Source of the DNA: JACCSI01 sp963815285
GTDB lineage: Bacteria > Acidobacteriota > Vicinamibacteria > Vicinamibacterales > UBA2999
Direction of reading: 5' to 3'
DNA length: 64,000 bases
Assembly (NCBI GenBank): GCA_963815285.1
Contig: CAWFGB010000005.1
Span: forward strand, 1-64,000
The notes under the pieces: model-generated
Told to the model about the DNA's origin: nothing
The model's database searches: none
What the model saw: the letters and a program-made list of their open reading frames with translations, nothing else
Translations under genes and position numbers: made by a program
Shown here: in pieces, positions 1 to 7,736 of the stretch
Position numbering within the stretch: the first letter of the stretch is position 1
Layout of the letters: each line of letters starts with the position of its first letter

Positions 1-1577
1 TAGCGCCGATTCAACAGCGCTTCAACCTGACGCTCGAGCATCGCCTGCGTCTCGGCATCGTGCACCACGGGCTTGAACATGATCCGCCCCTGTTGATCGA
101 GGAGGAGCGCTTCCGGCGTGCCTTGCACGCCGTAGCTCTGATCGGCCCAGGGCCAGTCGCTTTCGAGCGACACGAAGGTGATCCCCATCGCCGCCAGCAG
201 CGGCAAAACCGAGGCGCGCTGCGTCGGCTCAAGATTGATCGCCAGGACGTTCAAGCCGCGGCTTTGGTATTTCTCGAAGACCCGCTGCAGGTGAGGAAAC
301 TCCTCACGGCAGCCCGCTCAACCAGGAAACCAGAACGCGAGCAGCACGATGCTGCCGCGGTAATCAGCAAGCTTGACCGGTGCGCCGCCGCGCGAGGACG
401 CCAGCTCGAAGGGCGCGGCGTGGGTCGCCTTCGTATCCCGCACGCGCCACAGGTCGGCGTCGACGTCGCGCGGCGATTTGGAGAATTCCCGGCCGTATTT
501 CGCGAGCGCCGCTTCCACGCGCGCATCAGGCACAGCGGCGGCGATTTCGAGCAGCGTCGCATAGGCCTCATCGAGGCGACCTGCGCCGGCCGCAGCCTCG
601 GCCTTGAGCAGCGTCCACGTCATGCCGTGGTTGCCCGATGGCCGCTCGGTCCTGTCGAGGAGCGCCAATGCCTCCGCGAACTGCTTCTCAGTCACGAGCG
701 CCTGCGCGCGTGTCATCGCTTCCTGAAACGCGGCACGAGCCGACCATGTCTTGTTGGCCGGCAACGCCTTGGCCATCTCCCGCGCGAGCGCCGCCGCGTC
801 GGATGGGCTAGTGAGCTCGCTGTACAGTTCGGACATCGCCGCCGCCGAATAGTTGAAGCGATCGACGGGGTAGTTCGCGCGCAGCCGATCGAAGTAGCCG
901 CGCCGCTCTGGATTCGAGGATGCATCGGCGAGGTTGTAGAGCGCTTCGGCAGCCAATGGACTGGTGGGAAACGTGTCAACGACTTGCAGCGCGAGCTCGC
1001 GAAAGCGCGCCGGCTCGCTCGTCCGCTGCGCGATGGCATAGCGCAGCAGATACCGCGGATCGCCGGGATTGCTGTCGACAGCTTGCTTCAGGTACTCCCG
1101 TTGCGCGGTCCAGTTGCCGCGAAGATCGGCATTCTTGGCCAGCTCGAAATACGCCCGCGCGAACGCCGGATCGATCGCGATCGCTTTCTTGAAGAAGACG
1201 TCCGCCGTGTCTGCCTCGGGCGACAGGAAACCAAGCGCCCATTGATACACCGCGCGTGCAGGTTGCTCGTGCGCCCACCCCTCGTAGAGTTGCTGCAGGC
1301 GCGGCACCGTCAGCGTCCGGCTCCGTGGCATTTCCTGCCGCTGCGTGATTTCGATGTAACGCTGGTGGGCGTCAACGAAGTCGGGATCGGCGTCGATCGC
1401 CTTCCGAAATGCGGCTGCCGCGTCGGGGAGCTTGCCGGCCCTGGCGGCCGTTTCACCCTCGGCGAACGCGGCCTTGGCGGCTGGGGTGCCGTTGCTTTCG
1501 CCCGCGACCGAGGAGCACGAGGCCAGCCCGACCGCGACGATGGCGACGGCAAGAACCGCGGCTTGGATGCGCTTCAA
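1..1577 (-). CDS. Probable selenoprotein: TPR lipoprotein with C-terminal UxxC thioredoxin domain (3' end at window edge)
   Basis: The N-terminus is a lipoprotein signal with lipobox LASC. Residues 30-375 are helical TPR-like repeats, and from about 390 a TlpA/redoxin-type thioredoxin fold begins. After FWFPG, codon 420 is TGA (318-320). The same frame then stays open for 105 codons to the window edge, giving AGCREEFPHLQ, a beta strand NVLAINLEP, the cis-Pro motif GTPEALLLD and a closing helix. The TGA occupies the first cysteine of CxxC, so the product would carry UxxC (U420, C423). Related proteins as I know them read FWFPGCGPC here. The likely role is thiol-disulfide exchange at the outer face of a membrane. 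A Cys-to-stop mutation is the alternative, but the intact fold downstream and the hairpin favour recoding. The last two bases of the window (TA on this strand) probably begin the true stop. Confidence 0.8.
282..320 (-). promoter_or_regulatory. bSECIS-like hairpin directly after the in-frame TGA
   Basis: On the minus strand, four bases after the TGA, GCTGC (313-309) can pair with GCAGC (288-284). Above a small internal loop, GTGAGGA (307-301) pairs perfectly with TCCTCAC (297-291), leaving an apical loop GTT. The loop begins with G, 17 nt after the TGA. Bacterial SECIS elements are known to need a stem-loop just 3' of the UGA with a G among the first loop bases, at roughly this distance. The structure was derived by hand, without folding energies. 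Confidence 0.65.
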
Positions 1578-1675
1578 GACTCCCCCTCAAGCTTCCACAC
1601 AAAGTTACAGGCCCTGCACGCCAATTAGACGGTGAAACGCCACGACGGGTTGGAGAAGTGAGGGTCTGACTCGAC

Positions 1676-1697
1676 CTTGCGAACGACGCTTCGCAAG
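1676..1697. promoter_or_regulatory. 8-bp inverted repeat between divergent genes
   Basis: CTTGCGAA and TTCGCAAG are perfect inverted arms around a 6-bp spacer. They lie between the divergently transcribed TPR-thioredoxin gene and the soxC-like gene. A TATACT sequence at 1745-1750 could be a -10 box for the latter. The symmetry suits a dimeric repressor operator, but no bound factor can be named. Confidence 0.3.
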
Positions 1698-1802
1698 ATC
1701 CAAGGGTCTCCAAACCGTTCTCGATCGAACCCGAGACGTGGGCGTATACTCTCGCCTGCAGGGAAGCGATTTCCTGGTAGCTCATCTGCGAAGGAGAGAC
1801 CC

Positions 1803-2981
1803 ATGGGTTCGAAACGACCGGCTCGACGGGAATTCCTTAAGAGCGGCGCCGCGCTGGCCGGCGGTTTCACCTTGGGAGGCGCAGCGTCCGCGAGCGGCCA
1901 AGCACCCGCGAGCGACCAAGCACACCACTCGCCGCCCATGATCAAGGAAGGCAAGGATCAGATCGCCTACGGCGACCGCTCGCCTCACGTCACGTCCGTA
2001 CGCATCGCCCACGGCAGCAGGCCCTCGCCCGATACCTGGGGGCTCACGTTTCACGTGGCGGCCCCGCTTCAGGATTCGGTCGGGGTGATCACGCCATCCT
2101 CGCTCCACTACATGGGGACGACCCGTGGCTCATTCCTCCCGGACATCGATCCGCGGGAGCACCGTCTCATGATTCACGGCCTGGTGGACCGTCCGCTGAC
2201 GCTCACCATCGACGACTTGAAGCGTCTTCCTTCCGTGACGCGCATTCATTTCATCGAGTGCGCGGGGAACCGATCGTCGCGCAGGGCAAGGACCGTTCAG
2301 GAAACGCACGGCATGACGAGTTGCGCCGAATGGACCGGCGTGCTGCTGTCCACGCTGCTCAAGGAATGCGGCCTGAAGAGCGGGGCATCCTGGTTCGTCT
2401 CCGAAGGCGCGGAGGAAGTAAAGGGCGCGTCGAGCATGCCCATCGCCAAGGCGATGGACGACTGCATCGTCGCCTACGGCATGAACGGCGAGGCCGTGCG
2501 GCCGCAGCAAGGGTTTCCGGTACGGCTGATGGTTCCCGGCTTCGAAGGCATCTTTCACACCAAGTGGCTGCGGCGAATCAAGGTGGTCGACCGCTACTAC
2601 ATGAACTATAACGACTACGGGCATCTCGATCGCGATCCGAAGGTCGCGGCGTTGGACTACCAGATCGGGCCCAAGTCGGTCATCACGTTCCCGTCCGGCG
2701 GACAACAGCTGCCCGGCCGTGGCTTCTACGAGATCAGCGGTCTCGCCTGGTCCGGCGGTGGCGCAATCAAGCTGGTGGAAGTGTCTACCGACGGTGGCAA
2801 CCGTTGGAACAAAGCCGAGATCAAGGGAGCCGCGCAACGCATGGCGCATGCGCGGTTCGGCTACATGTGGAATTGGGACGGACAAGAGACCGAGCTGCAG
2901 TCGCGCTGCACGGACGAAATCGGTCAGGTTCAACCGTCACGCGCACAGATCGCCAAGTACCTGGAACAGGCCCTTCGATGA
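1803..2981 (+). CDS. soxC: SoxC-like sulfite dehydrogenase, molybdopterin subunit
   Basis: The start at ATG 1803 is set by an upstream AAGGAG and gives a twin-arginine signal (ARREFLKSGAALAGG), so the protein is exported folded to the periplasm. The body is an oxidoreductase molybdopterin-binding domain (about 95-270) with the motif HFIECAGN, whose Cys153 is the expected Mo ligand. A Mo-co dimerisation domain (about 280-390) follows. The expected SoxC tail, NSIQPWRIASDGSVTN, is present but in the +1 frame, ending at 3066. The frame shown stops early at YLEQALR, so a one-base insertion near 2965 is likely. The known reaction of the family is oxidation of sulfite or a sulfane-sulfur intermediate with electrons passed to cytochrome SoxD, encoded next. 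Confidence 0.88.
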   Translation: MGSKRPARREFLKSGAALAGGFTLGGAASASGQAPASDQAHHSPPMIKEGKDQIAYGDRSPHVTSVRIAHGSRPSPDTWGLTFHVAAPLQDSVGVITPSSLHYMGTTRGSFLPDIDPREHRLMIHGLVDRPLTLTIDDLKRLPSVTRIHFIECAGNRSSRRARTVQETHGMTSCAEWTGVLLSTLLKECGLKSGASWFVSEGAEEVKGASSMPIAKAMDDCIVAYGMNGEAVRPQQGFPVRLMVPGFEGIFHTKWLRRIKVVDRYYMNYNDYGHLDRDPKVAALDYQIGPKSVITFPSGGQQLPGRGFYEISGLAWSGGGAIKLVEVSTDGGNRWNKAEIKGAAQRMAHARFGYMWNWDGQETELQSRCTDEIGQVQPSRAQIAKYLEQALR

Positions 2982-3037
2982 GACGTTCAGCGTGCCTGGT
3001 CTCGACAACAGCATTCAGCCGTGGAGGATCGCCAGCG

Positions 3038-3613
3038 ATGGAAGCGTCACCAATGGCTTTGCTTAAAGTTCTCGCGGTCGCGTTGCTCATGGGCGTCTCC
3101 GCGCTGGCGCAGTCGCCGACCTATGGTGTGGGACGCCCGCCGACCGCAGAGGAAATCCGCGCGTGGGATATTTCGATCGGTCCCACCGGAGAGGAGCTCC
3201 CGCCCGGGCGCGGAACCGTCAGGGAGGGCGCGCAGCTCTATCGCACGAAAGGGTGTGCAGGATGCCACGGTGCGACAGGCCTCGAGGGCAAGGCGCCGAT
3301 TTTGAAAAGCAAGGATGGCGCGAATCCTGACGTCTGGGCGCGAGGGCGAATCCTGCCGGTTCGCGCGCCGTTCGCGACCACGGTCTGGGACTACATCAAT
3401 CGCGCAATGCCCCTCAATCGTGAGGGAACGCTCACCGCCGATGAGGTGTACGCACTGACGGCGTATCTACTTTTCATCAATGATGTCGTCCCAGAGGACG
3501 TGGTACTCGACCCTCAAAGTCTGCCGAAGGTCAAGATGCCCATTGGTGACAACTACGCTTCCCTACCTGAGTGGAAGCCCAGGACGCCAAGGCTTAAGGG
3601 TTACCCCCACTAG
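3038..3613 (+). CDS. soxD: SoxD-like c-type cytochrome subunit
   Basis: This is a 191-residue secreted cytochrome. After a hydrophobic signal (residues 7-25, ending ALAQ), the haem-binding motif CAGCH lies at 73-77 and a likely distal Met ligand is in RAMPLNREG. The start is ATG 3038, with a second candidate at 3053. Both lie inside the frame-shifted tail of soxC, which fits translational coupling. As partner of the molybdenum subunit it would take electrons from the Mo centre in the periplasm. The other sox genes (soxXYZAB) are not in the window. Confidence 0.85.
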   Translation: MEASPMALLKVLAVALLMGVSALAQSPTYGVGRPPTAEEIRAWDISIGPTGEELPPGRGTVREGAQLYRTKGCAGCHGATGLEGKAPILKSKDGANPDVWARGRILPVRAPFATTVWDYINRAMPLNREGTLTADEVYALTAYLLFINDVVPEDVVLDPQSLPKVKMPIGDNYASLPEWKPRTPRLKGYPH

Positions 3614-3770
3614 ACGACGTACAGGTCGTAGATCTTCGCGTCAATCTTGGCCGCCGTCCGCTCGGCCGGTATGTCGGAGATGTGCCCGGCGACGAGTCGC
3701 CACCTGCCACCCAGGCGCGTGTACATGTCGGTGGTGCGCTCGTCGACTTTGATGGTCTGGCTCCCCGCCC
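3610..3770 (-). pseudogene. C-terminal remnant of an NTF2/SnoaL-like protein
   Basis: The minus strand encodes about 50 residues including TTDMYTRLGGRWRLVAGHIS, ending IYDLYVV and a TAG that overlaps the stop of the soxD-like gene. WRLVAGHIS is typical of the last strand of SnoaL-like (NTF2 fold) proteins, which are normally 130-150 residues long. A stop lies in frame just upstream and no N-terminal half is visible, so this is a truncated relic. Confidence 0.5.
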
Positions 3771-3839
3771 GCCGAACGCTCCCCGCTTCAGCCGCGGCGG
3801 CTCAAGATCCCGCCAGCCGCCGTCGGCTGCAAGCGGATG

Positions 3840-4455
3840 TCAGACCGCCCCGTTACGGCGTGCGATCCGCGCAATCCACTTGTCATGCAGGCCTGCTTGA
3901 GTCGCCGACTCGAGGATTTCGAAACCCGCCGATCGCAACGCTGAGTCCAGGTCGTCCTCCGACCAATAGGTAAACCAGCGTGGAGCGTCCGGTCCGTATC
4001 TCGATGTCTCCCAGGCCTCGCCACTTCCGTATTTGAGCGACACGAAGAGGGCGCCCCACGAGACCAGAACATTACAAATGTCAGACACGGCCGGGACAAG
4101 TTGGTCACGGTCGAGATGCAGCAAGGACGCGCACGCCCACACTCCGGCAAGGCAATTTGGCTGAAACGGCAACATGGCGGATATCCGCCTGCACCCGTAG
4201 CCCGGGAATCTCCTCATGCGCCGCGATCAACATACGCCAGCTTCGGTCGACCGAGATCACGCGCAGACCGAGCGACCGCAACTCCGCGGAGTCCAAACAG
4301 GGACCGGCACCCAAGTCGAGGACGGGGGCATCGGAAGGAAGCTGCTCCTTGAACCGCTGCATCCACGGACGCAGCAAGGAGCGGTCTCGATGGCCCTCAA
4401 GGTATTGATCTGCAACTCGGTCGTAGCTGTCTTGGTTCTGTCGAGTGCGATCCAT
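3840..4455 (-). pseudogene. Class I SAM-dependent methyltransferase broken by a frameshift
   Basis: The first frame starts MDRTRQNQDSYD at 4455 and carries the SAM-binding loop VLDLGAGPC and a motif II region (VISVDRS). Near 4175 the similarity jumps to another frame, which continues LPFQPNCLAGVWACASLLHL and ends at 3840 with a normal methyltransferase C-terminus (WFTYWSEDDLDSALRSAGF). Together they make one protein of about 204 residues with a single indel. The substrate is not predictable. Confidence 0.7.
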
Positions 4456-4549
4456 GAACGCCTTCTCTGTGAGGTCCCATCCAGCGCGGCCGGCCATGCA
4501 CGGTCTCGACGAACTGGGGCGTCGGCGCCGTGTCACCGATCGCGAGGCG

Positions 4550-5365
4550 TTAGGAGCGTGCAGCCGTGTCCTGCTCTTGCGCGTGGCGCACCGAAAAATC
4601 GGCGATGGCTTTAGCCACAACCTTTGGATGTGTGACGGGGAAAAAGTGCGTAGCTCCGGGAATCTGGACCATCGCGGCCTCGCCATTCAACTGCCCGATC
4701 ACTTCTACGGTCTCCTTGCTCATTTGGACAGTTTTCTCTGCGTAGATGACTTGTACCGGCATCTTGAGTGACTTCACAGCCTCTGGTCCGAACTTCCACT
4801 CGAGGTACGCCGGATACTCGATTTTGACGTAAATCTCCATGTCGTCGGCTGCCAGGTCGAACATGCCGGGAGGGATGACGTCCCTGAAGTCAGGACCATG
4901 AAGCCAGGTCAACGTGGCAGCCAATACGTCCTTTTTCGACTCGTCTGAATAACTCTCAACAAGTTCCTTGAGTCCCGCCCCATGTTCAGGCCCGAAGGGC
5001 AACTGGTTGAGCGGCAAGTCCGGCTCACCTAGAGACAAGCTGGCCACTTGATCAGGCGATTGATGGGCGAGCTGGAGAGCAATCGAACCACCCGTCGAGT
5101 GGCCGAACACGTGCGCCTTGTTGATGCCGAGCTGACTCAGCACCGCCGACGCATCAGCAGCTTGTCCCTTCATATCGACCGGGCCAGTTTTCTTGCGTCC
5201 GTATCCGCGTCGCTCATAGGAAACCACCCGGAATTTCCCGGTTGCGGTTAGTTCCTCGGCAACACGCAGGAGGAAGTCTTTCGCGAGGCTGCCGTGTATT
5301 AGCAGCACTGGAATTCCCGGACCGCCGTTGTCTCGCACAACTAACTCGACATCGTTGATTTTCAT
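4550..5365 (-). CDS. Alpha/beta-fold hydrolase
   Basis: This 271-residue cytoplasmic protein has the alpha/beta-hydrolase order: oxyanion loop LLIHGS (about 21-26), RRGYGRK, nucleophile elbow GHSTGG with Ser90, and a late histidine in GATHFFPVTHP. The start at 5365 is preferred over an in-frame ATG at 5371 because the GGAGG lies 9 nt from it. No signal peptide is seen. Substrate unknown; esterase or epoxide-hydrolase-like chemistry is possible. Confidence 0.85.
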   Translation of the reverse strand: MKINDVELVVRDNGGPGIPVLLIHGSLAKDFLLRVAEELTATGKFRVVSYERRGYGRKKTGPVDMKGQAADASAVLSQLGINKAHVFGHSTGGSIALQLAHQSPDQVASLSLGEPDLPLNQLPFGPEHGAGLKELVESYSDESKKDVLAATLTWLHGPDFRDVIPPGMFDLAADDMEIYVKIEYPAYLEWKFGPEAVKSLKMPVQVIYAEKTVQMSKETVEVIGQLNGEAAMVQIPGATHFFPVTHPKVVAKAIADFSVRHAQEQDTAARS

Positions 5366-5534
5366 AATCATTTCCCTCCGATCTCTCAGCGCTAAGCTTT
5401 GGGGTCTTCGTTTGGCGGGTGATTCTACTGGAGTTGCGGCGGGCGGCGTGACGCAGTATTGGCTTGACAGGGTGCCGTGTTGAGCAATGGTGCAAGCGTA
5501 ACGGCTTGCGCGTCTGTAGATAGGAGTCAGAGCT

Positions 5535-6482
5535 ATGGCAACCATACCTCTCAAAGAGGTCGACAAGGTTGAGTTCCTCACCATCCTGGACAACACAATT
5601 GATCTCCTCATGGCCAGCACAGAGCAGGCTAAGCGCTTCTCTCTTGTGCCTGATGTCTTTACACGGGAGGTGCTGCTGGCGGAGCACGGTTTTGCTGCGC
5701 TGGTGACCGTCACCCGTGGCAATACCTCGGACTCGCTGCTCTTCGACGCGGGGCTGAGCAAGAACGGACTCATACACAACATGGATGTGCTGGAGGTTCG
5801 GCCGCATGAACTCCACATGATCGTGCTGAGCCACGGCCACGTGGACCACACCAACGGACTGATGGGACTGGTCGGGCGCTTGGGTGAGCGCAAAATGCCG
5901 TTGTTACTACATCCGGATGCATTTCTTGAGAGGAAGCTCCTTTTGCCGGATGGCCATGAGGTGCGTCTTCCCACTCTCGATCGAAATGTTCTATCTCACG
6001 AAGGCATCGAGTTTATCGAAGAGCGTGGGGCGTCGTATCTGCTGGGTGGTCTGGTAGCGGTGACAGGACAGATTGATCGGTCGACGTCCTTTGAGACGGG
6101 GTTGCCCATCCACTATGCACGTGTTGACGGGCGGTGGCAGCAGGACCCCATGATTCATGACGACCAGGCGTTGGTGCTGCACGTCAAGGACAAAGGACTC
6201 GTCGTCCTCACCGGCTGCGGGCACGCGGGGGTAATCAATACCGTTCGCCACGCCCAAAAGCTGACCGGAGTCCAGAAGCTGTATGCCGTGATCGGCGGAT
6301 TCCATCTCACCGGCGCGCTCTTTGAGCGGATCATCCCACCGACGGTGGCTGCCCTCAAAGAACTCAGCCCGGCACTGATCGTGCCGGCGCACTGTACCGG
6401 CTGGAAGGCGATCCACGCGATCGCTCGGGAGTTGCCGCAGGCATTTGTGCCTAACAGCGTTGGGACTCGCTTGATGCTCTAG
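5535..6482 (+). CDS. MBL-fold metallohydrolase of the beta-RFAP synthase-like family
   Basis: This 315-residue metallo-beta-lactamase-fold protein has the metal signature LSHGHVDHTNG, further ligand motifs TGCGHAGVINT and GGFHL, and a late histidine in VPAHCTGWKA. TGCGHAG and GGFHL are characteristic of proteins annotated as 7,8-dihydropterin-6-methyl-4-(beta-D-ribofuranosyl)-aminobenzene-5'-phosphate synthase homologues. In most bacteria the true substrate is unknown. The start follows TAGGAG. It diverges from the alpha/beta hydrolase across a 169-bp gap. Confidence 0.85.
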   Translation: MATIPLKEVDKVEFLTILDNTIDLLMASTEQAKRFSLVPDVFTREVLLAEHGFAALVTVTRGNTSDSLLFDAGLSKNGLIHNMDVLEVRPHELHMIVLSHGHVDHTNGLMGLVGRLGERKMPLLLHPDAFLERKLLLPDGHEVRLPTLDRNVLSHEGIEFIEERGASYLLGGLVAVTGQIDRSTSFETGLPIHYARVDGRWQQDPMIHDDQALVLHVKDKGLVVLTGCGHAGVINTVRHAQKLTGVQKLYAVIGGFHLTGALFERIIPPTVAALKELSPALIVPAHCTGWKAIHAIARELPQAFVPNSVGTRLML

Positions 6483-6641
6483 GATGAGCGATACCCGCTC
6501 TGGCGGCAGATGTACCATGTCGTGAATCACTCGAGTTATCACCGAGGTCAACTGACGACGATGCTGCGCCAGTTGGCGGCGCGGCCCATCCCGATGGACT
6601 TTCTCGTGTTTCACGACGAGCTGGAGTCTCACACGGCTTGA
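6483..6641 (+). pseudogene. C-terminal fragment of a DinB-family protein
   Basis: Starting right after the stop of the metallohydrolase, the frame reads RYPLWRQMYHVVNHSSYHRG and ends FLVFHDELESHTA. HVVNHSSYHRGQ is the metal-binding helix of DinB/YfiT four-helix proteins, including the HxxxH histidines. The first two-thirds (about 110 residues) are missing, so this is a relic. Confidence 0.6.
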
Positions 6642-6759
6642 CGGAGCGCTGCGGGAGGGCGTCGGAAAGATCGGGCGGAGGCGACCGGCCATTGTAGGAG
6701 CCCGCACGCCGCTTTTAGGTGGCGTTCGCGGCATCGTCCCGGAGTCATGGAGCTAGGCT

Positions 6760-7549
6760 ATGTCAGCAGAAGGCGTGCGCACCGCTTTCGATCCCGCCAA
6801 AGCCGAGGCCTTCGCTGGCCGACTGTTGGGCGCTCTGAATAACGGCGCCCTTTGTTTGATGGTGTCCGTGGGCCACCGTACGGGTCTGTTCGATGTCATG
6901 AGCACGTCACCGCCGGCCACCTCGGAGGAGATCGCGGCTCGGGCAGGGCTCAACGAGCGTTACGTTCGTGAGTGGCTCGGGGCGATGGTGACAGGCAGGG
7001 TCGTCGAAGTCGAGCCGACGACGTTGCGTTTTTCGTTGCCGGCCGAACACGCCGCGTTTCTGACGCGCACCGCTGCTGCCGACAACATGGCCGTGTTCGC
7101 GTGCTCGACGCGGGATGCGGTCGTGGGCGGATCCTGAGCCGGCTCGCAGCACTCTATCCCCGCAGTCGATTCGTGGGCATGGATATCTGTCCGCAGACGC
7201 GATCACATACGCGCGGGAAGAGGCTTCACGCGCAGGCCTGGACAATGTCGAATTCGTCGCCGCAGACCTGACCGACTTCGACAGAACCGCTGAGCCCGAA
7301 GGCTTCGACCTCATCACGACGTTCGATGCCGTTCACGATCAGGCGAGGCCCCTCAATGTTCTCAAGGGGATTCATTGGGCGTTGAAGCCTGACGGGGTCT
7401 ACTTGATGCAGGACATCAGCGGGACCAGCCACGTCGACAAGGACATCGATCACCCGATCGGCACGTTCCTGTATGCCATCTCCTGCATGCACTGCATGAC
7501 AGTCTCGCTTGCGCAAGGGGGCGAAGGTCTAGGGGCGATGGGTCCTTAG
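6760..7549 (+). pseudogene. Condensed winged-helix SAM methyltransferase (internal deletion plus frameshifts)
   Basis: The N-terminal 120 residues are a winged-helix dimerisation domain (AARAGLNERYVREWLGAMV), as in the Rv2258c-type methyltransferases. After DNMAVF the sequence passes directly to the SAM motif RVLDAGCGRGRI in another frame, skipping a linker usually about 60 residues long. A second frameshift near 7190 restores SADAITYAREEA, continuing to TTFDAVHDQA and CMHCMTVSLAQGG. The end is also lost at GAMGP. Three lesions in under 800 bp make it non-functional as written. Confidence 0.7.
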
Positions 7550-7555
7550 CAAAGT

Positions 7556-7626
7556 CGGGGCATAGCGCGGCCGGGTAGAGCGCTCGCTTTGGTAACGGGA
7601 AGCCGACGGTCGCGCCGTGCCACGCT
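7556..7626 (+). pseudogene. Degenerate tRNA-like sequence (Thr-GGT-like)
   Basis: The sequence has a D-arm-like GGGTAGAGCGC and an anticodon arm with loop TTTGGTA (anticodon GGT). The arm stem CTCGC/ACGGG pairs at four of five positions. The T-arm keeps GACGG but lacks the TTCGANT loop, and no acceptor stem closes. I read it as a tRNA fossil, possibly a past integration scar, but chance similarity cannot be excluded. Confidence 0.25.
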
Positions 7627-7736
7627 GCTGAAATCACACGAGAGCGTTTCTGTCGCCAGCGTCGGCCTCCGCTGCTACCGGTGCTTGGTAGCGTCACTCG
7701 GTTACCTCATTCGAGGCGGCTGTGACACCGTCGCCT

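Noticed and set aside
60..1628. Long open frame on the plus strand opposite the TPR-thioredoxin gene
   Set aside because: Its product is Arg-rich with no domain, and it mirrors the codon bias of the real minus-strand gene.
2955..2985. Programmed frameshift in soxC
   Set aside because: No slippery heptamer or downstream pseudoknot was evident. An indel like those in nearby genes is simpler.
4455..4549. Integron attC site (GCGTTAGG near 4545)
   Set aside because: Only one core-like word; no paired core and no long imperfect palindrome was found, and no integrase is present.
5464..5490. TTGACA promoter upstream of the MBL-fold gene
   Set aside because: No -10-like hexamer lies at the right spacing.
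6885..7549. Second selenocysteine candidate in the methyltransferase
   Set aside because: The interruptions there are frameshifts and a deletion, not an in-frame TGA at a cysteine position.
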